NCBI RefSeq assembly: GCF_008086175.1
Contig: NZ_VSKM01000004.1
Coordinates: 1 to 64,000 of the forward strand
Source: Bizionia saleffrena
Lineage (GTDB): Bacteria; Bacteroidota; Bacteroidia; Flavobacteriales; Flavobacteriaceae
DNA: 64,000 nt
Direction: 5' to 3'
Part shown: one piece after another, positions 36,201-46,201 of the stretch
Layout of the letters: every line of letters begins with the position of its first letter
How positions within the stretch are numbered: position 1 is the stretch's first letter
Made by a program: the position numbers and the translations under genes
Notes under the pieces: model-generated
What the model was told of the DNA's origin: nothing
Seen by the model: only the letters and a program-made list of their open reading frames with translations
Database searches by the model: none

Positions 36201-37617
36201 TAATACGGTAAAAATTTCTGATACAGAATACCAAACAAAAGGGATTATAGATGGTACGTTGAGCCATACAAATTTTTCGAAATGGAAATTAGACTTAACC
36301 TTAAGTACCGACCGACTTTTAATTCTTAATACCAAATACACCGAAGAATCGTTGTATTACGGTACTGGTTTTATTGGTGGTTATGCTGAAATTAAAGGCC
36401 CTACCGAAGCACTTCGTATTAGCGCGGTCGCAGAAACTAAAAAAGGAACAGAGTTTTATATCCCGCTTAACGATTTAGAGTCTTTTGGAGATAACTCGTT
36501 TATTCATTTTTTAACGCCCGAAGAAAAGATTGAAAAACAAAAAGGGAATGTCGTTAAAGCTAAAAAAGTAACGGGTTTAGAGTTAGATTTTGAGCTCGAT
36601 GTTACTAATGATGCCTTAATAGAAATTGTAATGGACAGACAAACGGGGAGTTCTATTAGAGGTCGAGGCGTAGGGAGTTTACTGTTTAATATTAATACCA
36701 ACGGAAAATTTAATATGTATGGCGATTTCGTGGTTTGGGAAGGATCTTACAACTTCTTATTTGGCGGATTTGTACAAAAAGAGTTCACTGTAAAACCCTA
36801 CGAAAGTTCGTTACAATGGAATGGCGACCCGCTAAACGCGCAGATAAATATTAAAGCGATTTATAAAACAAGAACGAATCCTTCGGCGTTATTAGATAAT
36901 CCTATTTCTCAAACTATTCCAGTCGATTTAGAGATTAATTTAACCGGAGAATTAGAAAAGCCAGAACCCAATTTTGAGTTTGAGTTTCCTAACGTGAGCT
37001 CAACTTTAAAGTCAGAATTAAGTTACCGATTAGAGTCTAAAGAAGATAAAGACAATCAGGCGTTATATTTGTTGGCAACGGGTAGTTTTAACAGACAATT
37101 TAAAGATTTTAATGTCACCGGAACCTTAACCGAGCGTTTAAACGGATTGGTTAATGGCTTTTTCTCAGATAGTGATAGTAAAATAAACATTGGTTTAAAT
37201 TACGAAGCAGGCCAAACCAGCCCCGATTATCAGTCGGATGATCGTCTGGGGGTAACGCTACAAACTAAAATCACCGATCGCGTACTTATTAACGGTAAAG
37301 TGGGGGTGCCAGTTGGTGGCGCTTCAGAATCGGTTATTGCTGGAGATGTGCAAATCGATTTCCTTTTAAATGCCGATGGAACGCTTACTGCTACCGTATT
37401 TAATAGAGAAAATAGTATTCGTAACTTTGGTGAAGAAATAGGCTATACGCAAGGTTTAGGAGTCTCTTACTCTGTGGATTTTGATACTTTTGGCGAGCTT
37501 ATTCGAAAAGTCTTCGCTAAAAAAGAAGAAGAGGCTATAATTGAAGAGGATGAAGAAAACTTGGAAGCTAAAACGGCGCCACTTCCCGAAGGAATGGGAA
37601 TGAAAAAGAAAGAATAA
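33229..37617 (+). CDS. tamB: Translocation/assembly module TamB-like protein
   Basis: The very long protein (at least 1,462 residues) has an N-terminal membrane anchor, a long repeating beta-helical body rich in Asn/Asp/Lys, and a C-terminal DUF490/TamB domain (about 1050-1430: GTEFYIPLNDLESFGDNS, LLFNINTNGKFNMYGDFVVW, GVSYSVDFDTFGELIRKVF). It spans the periplasm and is thought to carry lipids or help outer-membrane protein insertion. The start is uncertain: GTG at 33229 cuts into the anchor. The frame is open back to 33178 (ATT), adding SIKKFLKIVGKLIATL, which looks like the true cytoplasmic and membrane start, but no ATG exists there. Confidence 0.9.
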   Translation: MLLFIILVLFLSIPAIQTQLGSYATKRLNDDFKTNINIGKIGLQFNGDVELKEILIRDYKKDTLISTSEINTSILSFRNLINGRLNFGDIGLENLIFNIKTYKGEEKTNLDVFVARFDDDNPRTKSSFLMSSSDVSIYNGTFRFLDENKDTEKILEFNNLDINATNFLINGSDVSARINTLGFVDSRGLVMKNMSTNFKYTLTEMVFDDLEIETQHSILNGDLRFDYDRSDFSSFADKVKITANFKDSDIALNELNTFYNEFGDNQHAVFSTKFSGTLNDLTATDLRLKTSRSSKIYGDLNFKNLFNSDENNFSMTGDFTNLTSTYRDLKALLPNVLGASLPTIFDKLGVFVITGKTNITPTIINAQLNITTDLGFIKSNLKIANVNNIDAAKYKGNIIFDEFKIGAFLDDKNLGNISSNLDVDGVGFKKDNLKSRLKGDIYALDYNKYTYQNIAVDGKYEKNVFNGKLISKDKNLKLEFNGLANLSKKIKTFDFVAMVDYANLSALNLYTKDEKSIFSGTVDIKMKGTTLDDAVGDILFNKTTYKNEVEDYYFEDFAISSRFVDEKRYIRVNSPDIIEGSLSGVFKLSDIDNLFENSIKSIYTSTPPNIIKTKQYIDFNFKIYNKIVEVFYPELNLGTNTFIKGRVENDEKEFKFTFKSPKISILDYFASDIEVQVDNKNPLFNTYIEIDSLNTKFYNVSKFNLINVTLNDTLFMRTEFKGGTRNDDKFDLSFYHTINEKDNSVVGFKKSAVVFKNNSWNINEKGNSLNKIEFNNGFKNIKIEELVMNHFNEEIKLSGVLRDSTYKDLKLNFKDVDLQKITPRIDSLSLAGTVNGKLDLLQKDGVYLPNSTITIGDLEINRQYLGSFDAKITGNNSLTNYKVNAKIKDDVSNSFEAIGDIDFSGENSQINLELLFNKFSLNLLSPLLEPVLYNVRGDMSGKATVTGNLKQPSFNGDVTVSNGGLGISELNVDFDFKNTASVTLKDQSFVFNTVKISDTEYQTKGIIDGTLSHTNFSKWKLDLTLSTDRLLILNTKYTEESLYYGTGFIGGYAEIKGPTEALRISAVAETKKGTEFYIPLNDLESFGDNSFIHFLTPEEKIEKQKGNVVKAKKVTGLELDFELDVTNDALIEIVMDRQTGSSIRGRGVGSLLFNINTNGKFNMYGDFVVWEGSYNFLFGGFVQKEFTVKPYESSLQWNGDPLNAQINIKAIYKTRTNPSALLDNPISQTIPVDLEINLTGELEKPEPNFEFEFPNVSSTLKSELSYRLESKEDKDNQALYLLATGSFNRQFKDFNVTGTLTERLNGLVNGFFSDSDSKINIGLNYEAGQTSPDYQSDDRLGVTLQTKITDRVLINGKVGVPVGGASESVIAGDVQIDFLLNADGTLTATVFNRENSIRNFGEEIGYTQGLGVSYSVDFDTFGELIRKVFAKKEEEAIIEEDEENLEAKTAPLPEGMGMKKKE

Positions 37618-37784
37618 CTGCCTTTAGTTTCTATAGAATACAAACAGGGTCTTACTACTATTCATACTTTTATACTTTCTTTTTTAAAGTGTTCGATTTT
37701 TATAAAAACCTTTCATAAATTTCACTTAAACACTACGCTATATAGATTTTCTTTATTAGATTTACTATTCACAATACGACATAG

Positions 37785-38771
37785 ATGACTAATAAAATAA
37801 AGAAAATCGCGGTGCTTACTTCTGGTGGAGATGCTCCTGGAATGAATGCGGCTATTCGTTCTGTAGTAAGAACCTGTGCTTTTTATAATGTGGAATGCGC
37901 TGGCATTTACCGTGGTTTTCAAGGATTAATTGAGGGCGATTTTAAGGCGTTTAATGCTCGAAGTGTAAAAGATATCATCAACAAGGGCGGTACAATTTTA
38001 AAAACAGCGCGCTCTAAAGAATTTAGGACTCCTGAAGGACGACAAAAAGCCTATAACGCACTTAAGGAAGCTCATATTGATGCATTGGTGATTATTGGTG
38101 GAGACGGTAGCTTTACGGGAGCACTTCAATTTAATAAAGAGTTTAACTTCCCAGTAATGGGTATTCCTGGAACTATAGATAATGATATTTTTGGTACTAC
38201 GCATACATTGGGTTACGATACAGCACTAAATACAGTGGTGGAAGCGATCGATAAAATTCGTGATACGGCAAGTTCTCATAATCGCTTGTTTTTTGTTGAA
38301 GTAATGGGGAGAGATGTGGGGCATCTCGCTTTAAACGCGGGGGTTGGAGCAGGAGCAGAAGAGATTTTAATTCCTGAAGAAAATATAGGTTTAGACCGCT
38401 TATTAGACTCCTTAATACGCAGTAAGAAATCTGGGAAATCGTCTAGTATTGTAGTCGTTGCTGAAGGTGATAAAATAGGAAAAACCGTTTTCGAACTTAA
38501 AGACTACGTTGAAGAACATATGGAAGAGTACGAAGTGCGAGTGTCTGTTTTAGGACATATGCAGCGTGGTGGTTCGCCATCTTGTTTCGATCGCGTTTTG
38601 GCGAGTAGAATGGGAGTGAAGGCGGTAGAAACCCTTTTAGAAGGGCAAACGAATTTTATGGTGGGCTTACTAAATGATAAAATTCAATTAACGCCTTTGG
38701 AGAATGCGGTAAAAGGAAAGTCTGAAATAAATAAAGAATTAATGCGTGTGTCAGATATTATGACCACTTAA
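37785..38771 (+). CDS. pfkA: 6-phosphofructokinase
   Basis: The 328-residue protein has TSGGDAPGMNAAIRSVVRT, ALVIIGGDGSFTGA, MGIPGTIDNDIFGTTHTLGY and LGHMQRGGSPSCFDR, all diagnostic for ATP-dependent PfkA. The conserved glycine of GGDGS supports ATP rather than pyrophosphate use. It phosphorylates fructose 6-phosphate in glycolysis. It starts 12 bases before gapA, so the two form a glycolytic operon. Confidence 0.96.
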   Translation: MTNKIKKIAVLTSGGDAPGMNAAIRSVVRTCAFYNVECAGIYRGFQGLIEGDFKAFNARSVKDIINKGGTILKTARSKEFRTPEGRQKAYNALKEAHIDALVIIGGDGSFTGALQFNKEFNFPVMGIPGTIDNDIFGTTHTLGYDTALNTVVEAIDKIRDTASSHNRLFFVEVMGRDVGHLALNAGVGAGAEEILIPEENIGLDRLLDSLIRSKKSGKSSSIVVVAEGDKIGKTVFELKDYVEEHMEEYEVRVSVLGHMQRGGSPSCFDRVLASRMGVKAVETLLEGQTNFMVGLLNDKIQLTPLENAVKGKSEINKELMRVSDIMTT

Positions 38772-39785
<1,014 letters not shown>

Positions 39786-39815
39786 AAGATTTCAGTTATT
39801 TTTGAATACCATTTT

Positions 39816-39856
39816 AAAATGATCTAGGCATACCATCTAGATCATTTTTATTTTTA
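39816..39856 (+). terminator. Terminator after gapA
   Basis: The stem aaaatgatctag / ctagatcatttt with a nine-base loop is followed by a T-rich run (39845-39856). Confidence 0.75.
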
Positions 39857-39872
39857 ATATTTTATAACGCTT

Positions 39873-40730
39873 ATGATTTTAATTGCCGATAGCGGATCGA
39901 CTAAATGTGACTGGATTGCCGTAGATAAAACAGGAGTTTTACCAGTGCAAAAAATAAGAACCAAAGGGCTAAATCCAGCGATTTTAAATGCGGAAAATCT
40001 TCAAGGAATACTTAATAACTCCGAAGCTTTAAAGGCTTTACAGCGCACTGTTACAGAAATCTATTTTTACGGTGCAGGTTGCGGTACAGCCATTCCTAAA
40101 GCGCTATTAAAAGCTGTTTTAGAAGCGGTATATATAAAAGCGACTGTTAGTGTTAATGAAGACACAATGGCTGCTGTTTACGCTACAATTACAACTAAAA
40201 ATGAAGCGGGTATCGTTTGTATTTTAGGAACGGGATCCAATTGTAGTTTTTTTGATGGCAATAGTGTGCACCAAAAAATAGCGTCGTTGGGTTATACCCT
40301 AATGGACGATGCGTCTGGTAATTATTATGGTAAGCAATTATTGCGCGATTACTATTTTAATAGTATGCCCGAAGAATTAAAAGAGGTGTTTAAAAACACC
40401 TACGATATCACACCAGATACAATTAAATTTAATCTTTATAAACAACCAAATCCAAATGCTTATTTGGCAGATTTTGCGGAGTTTATGGTTAATAATAAAA
40501 GCACTGACTACTGCAATAACCTTATTATAAAAGGAATGCGTTTGTTCGCTGAAACTATGGTTTTACAATACAAGGAAGAACTAAAAATATATCCTGTACA
40601 TTTTGCGGGCTCGTTAGCTTATTATTGCCAAGATGAAATACAAATAGTCGCCAAAGAATTTGGTTTTAAAACAGGCCGCTTTGTAAAGCGACCTATCGAA
40701 GGGTTGGTGGCGTATCATACTAAGAAATAA
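39873..40730 (+). CDS. BadF/BadG-type ATPase, N-acetylglucosamine kinase-like
   Basis: The 285-residue actin-fold kinase has the phosphate-1 motif ILIADSGSTKCDWIAVD at the N-terminus, VCILGTGSNCSFFDG (phosphate-2) and HFAGSLAYYCQDE (adenosine motif) near the C-terminus. This matches the BadF/BadG/BcrA family that includes eukaryotic-type N-acetylglucosamine kinase. Phosphorylating amino sugars from peptidoglycan recycling is plausible given the NagZ-like and amidase genes in this window, but the substrate is inferred. It lies downstream of gapA, behind a terminator, and converges with ridA. Confidence 0.8.
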   Translation: MILIADSGSTKCDWIAVDKTGVLPVQKIRTKGLNPAILNAENLQGILNNSEALKALQRTVTEIYFYGAGCGTAIPKALLKAVLEAVYIKATVSVNEDTMAAVYATITTKNEAGIVCILGTGSNCSFFDGNSVHQKIASLGYTLMDDASGNYYGKQLLRDYYFNSMPEELKEVFKNTYDITPDTIKFNLYKQPNPNAYLADFAEFMVNNKSTDYCNNLIIKGMRLFAETMVLQYKEELKIYPVHFAGSLAYYCQDEIQIVAKEFGFKTGRFVKRPIEGLVAYHTKK

Positions 40731-40737
40731 TTACATA

Positions 40738-41118
40738 TTATTTCACGGCAATCATACTAATTTCAACATTTACATATTTTGGTAAATTTGCAACTTCTAC
40801 AGTTTCACGCGCAGGAGCCGTTTCTTCATTAAAATAAGCACCGTAAACGTCGTTTATTTTAGAGAAATTGCCCATATCGCTAACAAAGATCGAAGCTTTA
40901 ATAACGTTTTCGAAAGTCATATCGGCAGCAGCTAAGACAGCTTTCATATTTTGCATTACTTGTTCTGTTTCCGCTACAATATCACTAATAATAAGCGCGC
41001 CGGTTTTAGGATCGAGTGCTATTTGTCCGGAAGTATATAAAGTGTTTCCGGTTAAAATAGCTTGATTATACGGTCCAATTGGAGCAGGCGCATCCGTTGT
41101 ATTAATTATTTTTTTCAT
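40738..41118 (-). CDS. ridA: RidA family enamine/imine deaminase
   Basis: The 126-residue protein has APAPIGPYNQAILTGNTLYT, ALDPKTGAL, VIKASIFVSDMGNFSKIN and ETAPARETVEVANLPKYV with the catalytic arginine. Length and motifs match RidA. It hydrolyses reactive 2-aminoacrylate and other enamines made by PLP enzymes, as a cytosolic trimer. It is a single gene, convergent with the kinase gene (7 bases apart) and following LptD on the same strand. Confidence 0.95.
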   Translation of the reverse strand: MKKIINTTDAPAPIGPYNQAILTGNTLYTSGQIALDPKTGALIISDIVAETEQVMQNMKAVLAAADMTFENVIKASIFVSDMGNFSKINDVYGAYFNEETAPARETVEVANLPKYVNVEISMIAVK

Positions 41119-41186
41119 TGTAATAAAGAGTTTCAGATTAAATTAATAATTATAAAAAGAGCAGGTCAGTAAAAGGATAAATACGA

Positions 41187-43961
41187 CTACAAACGGTCGT
41201 CTGGTTGTCTTCTTTTTTCATATTTAATATCCTGCAAAATATTAGATTTTATACCTATAAAGAAGTTCCAAGAGGTTCTTGCACTAAAGGGTATCCAACT
41301 AAAATTCATTTTCCAACTCAATAAATCTCTTTGAAAACGTAACTGTGTGTAAGAGAACCCCTGGTTTTTAAAATCGTATCCAGAAGAGGCTCCAATCGTC
41401 CAACGTGGTGCTATTTCTAGATCCCCAGAAAACATTAATGAATGAGACGAGATTTCGTTTTGTCTTGCATTATTACTGTAGTTAACGGCGTAGGCTAAGC
41501 GTACATTCCACGGAATTGAAAAATTATATAATTTACCCGGTGTTTCTTCTTCCTCTTCGTCATCGTCCTCATCGTAGGCATTAAATTGGTCGTCTGCAAA
41601 ATCTTGGGAACGTCCAAATAAATCATCGTCACGACCACCACTTTGTAGGGTTTCATTACGGCTACTATCGCTGGTGTCATCTCCTTTACCATCGCTACTA
41701 AAACTATATCCCATAGTTAAGTTAGCGCTAGTCATTCTAAATAGACTCCCACCGTTATTAACGTTAAATTTATCTATTTTTTTGTTGTTATTATCTAAAG
41801 CATAAGGATCTAAAATGGCACCAAAATTAATATTCATTTTATTATTGAATATTTGAGTTCCTCCGGTTACTCTTACAGGATCCCACCTTAAAGAATCACC
41901 GGCTAAATTGTAAGATGTAGAAAAATTTAAATTATTTAATATAATTATCTTTTTAGCCTCTACTTGTGTGGTATCTCTATCGCGCACTTTTGCTTCAAGA
42001 TTATTGGATAAATCGAAACCGACGCTACTTCTATACGTTTTATTAGGAGCGCCATATAAGGTGTTTTGAAAACGAGAATATTCTACTTCATCTAGCGTGG
42101 TACCGTCCGCATCAATTACTTCATAGGTGTCATAATACTTATCGAAAGATGGGTTGATGTTATAACTAACAGAGGGTCTCATAACATGGCGAATAGCTTG
42201 TATTGATTTTCCTTCGTTATTCTTATCAAAATTAAATAAACCGTAAATAGTGGTACCAACACTTGTATTAAAATTATAAGTACGGTAGGCATCAAAACCA
42301 TTATTTTCGGTAATAACCACCTCTTCTTCTAAGGGGTCGTAGCTACGCTCGAAGCTTTTAAAGGTCCAGTTTTCTTCAAAGTTGCTTCCTGCGGTAACGC
42401 TAAAATGTTTAAAAACCTTAAAGTTGGTACTTAACGGAATCGAGTGTTTCAATCCTATTTTAGCCTCATCAAACATCTCCTTTTTAAAGAATAAAGTGTC
42501 TGTTGTTCTAATTCTGTTTTCCCCTCTTAGATTATATTGAAAGTTAATGTTTTTTATAATTCCTTTTTTAGTGCCATCGGAAGGCGCAAAGGGATAAATT
42601 CTTCCTACACTTCCTTGAAAGGTTGGAAGTGTCATATTGATTTCTTGAGTTTGCGTATTTTGAGAATGTGTTGCAGTGACACTTGTATTTACTTGCGGCT
42701 CACCTTTAAACGTTTTAGAGTAAGAAACGGAAGATGACAACGTGTTGTTTAAATAACTAGCTGCATTTACTTGGTTAACCGATTCTTGATAATATTGACT
42801 ACTCCCTAAGTTTACAGAGGCCGAAAAACGAGAACTTGGGTTCGCCTTGGCATCTTGTACATGCGACCACCGTAAGTTATAAATTGTATTCTTAGAATAG
42901 TCAGGAAACCCACGTTCACTATTGATAATATTTTCGTATCGAAACCCAAAATTACCACTAAAATTATAACGTTTATTGTATTTAGATTCCAAACGCAAAC
43001 CATAACTACCATTGGTATAATAATCTCCTAAAGTAGCGAGGTCAAAATAATCGCTAATAGCAAAATAGTAGCCCCCATTTTGTAAAAAATACCCTCGCTC
43101 ATTTTGTTCTCCAAAACTTGGAAAAATAACTCCTGAGGTTTGTTTTTTGGTTAACGGAAAATAGGCAAAAGGCATACCTATAGGCGTTGGAACATCGTAA
43201 ATAAAAAGGTTTGTTAAACCAGTGACAACCTTTTTATCGGGCACTATTTTTGCTTTACGCAATAAAAAATAGTATTCGGGATCGTCTAAGTTCTTGGAGG
43301 TTGTAAACTTCCCATTACGAATAAAAAAGACCGAATCATTTTCTTTTTTTGTTAATTCGGCAATAATTGTTCCGCCGTTTTGTTCGGTTCTCGAATTCCA
43401 AATCAATGCTTTTTCTGAGTCCAGATTAAACCGAATAGAGTCGGGTTCGACAATACTTTCCCCTTGTTTAAAAATGGGTCGCTGCGTATATTCTCCTAAC
43501 GAATCCTTTATGCGTCCGGCATAAACTTCATTTTTACTATAATCTATAACAATTGTTCCGGCATTAATCTGCATATCTTGATAGATAATCTCTGCTTCAT
43601 TATAGAGGTATAGCTTTTCATCTTTTTGGTTAAAAGAAGTATAGTCTTTCGCTTTATAGCTTACAATGCCTTCGAGAAGGCCTTTTTTCTGTTTTGTGGA
43701 ATCGGTTATAGTAGAGTCTAAAACTTTTTCGTCTATAATAAGCACTTCCTCAGAATCAGGAATCGAATCGTTATCGGCTTGCTGTGCTGCAGTTTCAGGT
43801 TTAGGGGTAATAGGTATTCCCGAACCGGGTCTATCTTGTGCAAAGCTTAACGTGTTAATAAACACTGTAAAACTTAAGGCAAAAAGTATATGAAATCTAT
43901 TTGTATGCAATGCTTTTAAATGTATTTTTGCTAAAGTATGGCTCGGTTTTTGAATTCCCAA
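41187..43961 (-). CDS. lptD: LptD-like outer-membrane LPS assembly protein
   Basis: The protein has up to 924 residues, with a signal peptide (RFHILFALSFTVFINTLSFA) and an OstA/LptA-like jellyroll (about 110-260: KLYLYNEAEIIYQDMQINAG, IKDSLGEYTQRPIF). A long beta-barrel domain follows to the C-terminus (LPTFQGSVGRIYPF, FSWIPFSARTSWNFFIGIKS). It inserts lipopolysaccharide into the outer leaflet. A low-complexity acidic stretch (DEDDDEEEEE) lies at about 780. The start is unsure: an ATG at 43961 precedes the signal by 17 residues, and a TTG at 43910 would give a more usual signal peptide. It is divergent from the amidase gene. Confidence 0.88.
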   Translation of the reverse strand: MGIQKPSHTLAKIHLKALHTNRFHILFALSFTVFINTLSFAQDRPGSGIPITPKPETAAQQADNDSIPDSEEVLIIDEKVLDSTITDSTKQKKGLLEGIVSYKAKDYTSFNQKDEKLYLYNEAEIIYQDMQINAGTIVIDYSKNEVYAGRIKDSLGEYTQRPIFKQGESIVEPDSIRFNLDSEKALIWNSRTEQNGGTIIAELTKKENDSVFFIRNGKFTTSKNLDDPEYYFLLRKAKIVPDKKVVTGLTNLFIYDVPTPIGMPFAYFPLTKKQTSGVIFPSFGEQNERGYFLQNGGYYFAISDYFDLATLGDYYTNGSYGLRLESKYNKRYNFSGNFGFRYENIINSERGFPDYSKNTIYNLRWSHVQDAKANPSSRFSASVNLGSSQYYQESVNQVNAASYLNNTLSSSVSYSKTFKGEPQVNTSVTATHSQNTQTQEINMTLPTFQGSVGRIYPFAPSDGTKKGIIKNINFQYNLRGENRIRTTDTLFFKKEMFDEAKIGLKHSIPLSTNFKVFKHFSVTAGSNFEENWTFKSFERSYDPLEEEVVITENNGFDAYRTYNFNTSVGTTIYGLFNFDKNNEGKSIQAIRHVMRPSVSYNINPSFDKYYDTYEVIDADGTTLDEVEYSRFQNTLYGAPNKTYRSSVGFDLSNNLEAKVRDRDTTQVEAKKIIILNNLNFSTSYNLAGDSLRWDPVRVTGGTQIFNNKMNINFGAILDPYALDNNNKKIDKFNVNNGGSLFRMTSANLTMGYSFSSDGKGDDTSDSSRNETLQSGGRDDDLFGRSQDFADDQFNAYDEDDDEEEEETPGKLYNFSIPWNVRLAYAVNYSNNARQNEISSHSLMFSGDLEIAPRWTIGASSGYDFKNQGFSYTQLRFQRDLLSWKMNFSWIPFSARTSWNFFIGIKSNILQDIKYEKRRQPDDRL

Positions 43962-44048
43962 AACTACATATATTTTTTATGAATTGTTTATTATTCAATA
44001 AAATTTAAGAAACTATACTAAAAGCTTTAAAAATAGGTTACAATTTAT

Positions 44049-45164
44049 ATGCAAACGAACAGTAAAACATTTTTCGTATCTCTTATAACAATATTAACAC
44101 TTTTTGTGTTCTCTACTGCTAATGCACAGCATAATAATGACACATTTGTTGTCGTGTTAGATGCTGGCCACGGGGGAAAAGATCCTGGTAAACCTTCTAA
44201 ACACGGTTTTAAGGAAAAAGACATCGCGTTAAAAATTGTTTTAGCGGTAGGTAAAGAACTAGAAAAGAATAAAGATATTAAGGTCGTTTATACCAGAAAA
44301 ACAGACATTTTTGTCGATTTATTTAAACGGGGTAAAATAGCCAATAAAGCGCACGCCGATTTATTTGTATCGGTACACTGTAATGCGCATACTTCTCAAG
44401 CTTACGGTTCTGAGACGTACGTTTTAGGTACACATAGAAATGACACTAATTTTAATGTAGCGAAAGCCGAGAACGAAGTAATTTTTTTAGAGGATGATTA
44501 TGAAGAGAACTATGAAGGTTTCGATCCTAATTCACCAGAATCTTTTATAGGCTTAACCCTTATGCAAGAGGAATATTTAGACCAAAGTATTCAGTTAGCA
44601 AAACGTATTCAGGATAATTTCACCTATTCGTTAAAAAGAAAAAATAGAGGCGTAAAACAGGCTGGATTTATTGTATTACACCAAACGATCATGCCTAGTG
44701 TATTGGTTGAAACTGGTTTTATTACGAATACAAGCGAAGGGCGCTACTTAAACTCGTTAAAAGGTCAAATAGAGTTAGCTACCGCAATGAGTAATGCTAT
44801 TGCAGATTATAAAAATGCCATCGAAAAGAATTTTGTAGATACCTATTTTATAAAAGAAGTGGACGAGGTGTCGTTAGCCATTCCAGAAAAAATAATTAAC
44901 AATACTGTTTTTAAAGTGCAAATAGCCGCGAGTTCTAAAATTTTAGAACTTAAACCGTATAATTTTAAAGGACTTCAAGATGTTGCAAGAGAAAAGGAGA
45001 ATAACCTTTATAAATATTTCTACGGCTATACATCCGACTATAATAAAATAAGGCTCTTGGAAACTGAAGCAAAGAAAAAAGGCTACAAATCTGGTTTTGT
45101 CGTGGCTTACAGAGATGGAAAACGTATTAGTTTAGAAAAAGCCTTAAAACAAGACAATAATTAA
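44049..45164 (+). CDS. N-acetylmuramoyl-L-alanine amidase with SPOR-like tail
   Basis: The 371-residue protein has a signal peptide ending near ANAQ. Its Amidase_3 domain (about 33-245) shows VVLDAGHGGKDPG, the metal-binding Glu in HGFKEKDIALK, LFVSVHCNAH and VLVETGFITN. The C-terminal region (about 295-365: FKVQIAASSKILELKPYNF) looks like a SPOR-type domain that binds denuded glycan at division sites. The enzyme cuts peptidoglycan stem peptides in the periplasm during separation or recycling. It is followed by an mlaD-like gene 58 bases on, and divergent from lptD. Confidence 0.92.
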   Translation: MQTNSKTFFVSLITILTLFVFSTANAQHNNDTFVVVLDAGHGGKDPGKPSKHGFKEKDIALKIVLAVGKELEKNKDIKVVYTRKTDIFVDLFKRGKIANKAHADLFVSVHCNAHTSQAYGSETYVLGTHRNDTNFNVAKAENEVIFLEDDYEENYEGFDPNSPESFIGLTLMQEEYLDQSIQLAKRIQDNFTYSLKRKNRGVKQAGFIVLHQTIMPSVLVETGFITNTSEGRYLNSLKGQIELATAMSNAIADYKNAIEKNFVDTYFIKEVDEVSLAIPEKIINNTVFKVQIAASSKILELKPYNFKGLQDVAREKENNLYKYFYGYTSDYNKIRLLETEAKKKGYKSGFVVAYRDGKRISLEKALKQDNN

Positions 45165-45222
45165 GAGTATTCTTTCTAAATTTATTTTATTTTTGTTTCT
45201 TACAAATTAAACTAAATTTACT

Positions 45223-46167
45223 TTGAAAATATCAAGAGAAGTTAAAACAGCCCTTTTAGTTATTTTAGGAATTTTATTTTTCATTTTTGGATTTAATTAT
45301 CTTAAAGGAGAAAATATTTTTAAAACTAAAAATTCTTACTACACCAATTTCGAATACAATGCCTTAACCTTATCTTCCCCTATAACTATTAGAGGGAATA
45401 AAATAGGTAAAATCGACGCCATTAAATATGATTTTGAAACAGGAAAAACACGTGTTGAAATTTCTATAGACAACGATCTAAGGTTTTCAAAAGATAGTAA
45501 AATTCGTTTATATGAAACGGGTTTAATGGGTGGAAACGCATTGGCCCTTGTAGAAGGTAAAGGAAGTGAAATTGCAGAGTCTGGCGATTTTATTGCTTCT
45601 GAAGTTGAGGAAGGACTAATTACAAGTTTAACAAAAAACTTTTCAGATATTAGTACCGGCTTGGATGGCGCTCTAAAATCTGCCGATTCTTTATTAGTTA
45701 GCTTAAATACTATTGTAAACGACGATACAGATAAAGGTCTTAAAAATGCCTTAGGAGAATTTAATAGCACATTAAAATCTTTTCAAACGCTATCAGCATC
45801 TTTTAATAGATTAATAACGACCAACGAAAAGAATTTAGACGGAGCAATTACAAATTTTAATAAAATTAGTGAGGATTTATCGGTGCTTTCTGGAGGTTTA
45901 AAAGAAGTTGATATCGCTCAAACAGTAGGTAATTTAGATCAAACTTTAAATAAGGTGAATGGCTTACTAGTCGGTTTAGAAAACGGAAACGGCTCAATGG
46001 GAAAACTTCTTAAAGATGAAGATTTATATAACAATCTTGAGATCGCTTCAGAGCAATTAAGAGAGTTATTGCAAGATTTTAAACTCAATCCTAAACGTTA
46101 TATTCATGTGTCTGTCTTTGGTAAAAAAGCCAAAGAGTACACAGAGCCAGAAGATCCTAGAGAATAA
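45223..46167 (+). CDS. MlaD/MCE-domain lipid transport protein
   Basis: The 314-residue protein starts at TTG (MKISREVKTALLVILGILFF). It has one membrane anchor (about 9-27) and an MCE domain (about 35-120: LTLSSPITIRGNKIGKIDAI, LYETGLMGGNALALVEG). A long helical C-terminus (150-290) with amphipathic repeats (FNSTLKSFQTLSASFNRL) follows. MlaD-type proteins form hexamers that carry phospholipids between membranes. The ABC partners MlaE/MlaF are not here. TTG is the only start that keeps the full anchor. Confidence 0.9.
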   Translation: MKISREVKTALLVILGILFFIFGFNYLKGENIFKTKNSYYTNFEYNALTLSSPITIRGNKIGKIDAIKYDFETGKTRVEISIDNDLRFSKDSKIRLYETGLMGGNALALVEGKGSEIAESGDFIASEVEEGLITSLTKNFSDISTGLDGALKSADSLLVSLNTIVNDDTDKGLKNALGEFNSTLKSFQTLSASFNRLITTNEKNLDGAITNFNKISEDLSVLSGGLKEVDIAQTVGNLDQTLNKVNGLLVGLENGNGSMGKLLKDEDLYNNLEIASEQLRELLQDFKLNPKRYIHVSVFGKKAKEYTEPEDPRE

Positions 46168-46201
46168 CTAAAAGACCAATTACAACTAACTAATCATAAC
46201 T

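Noticed and set aside
45339-45770. Minus-strand 143-codon frame inside the mlaD-like gene
   Set aside because: A by-product of codon use in the MCE domain on the other strand.
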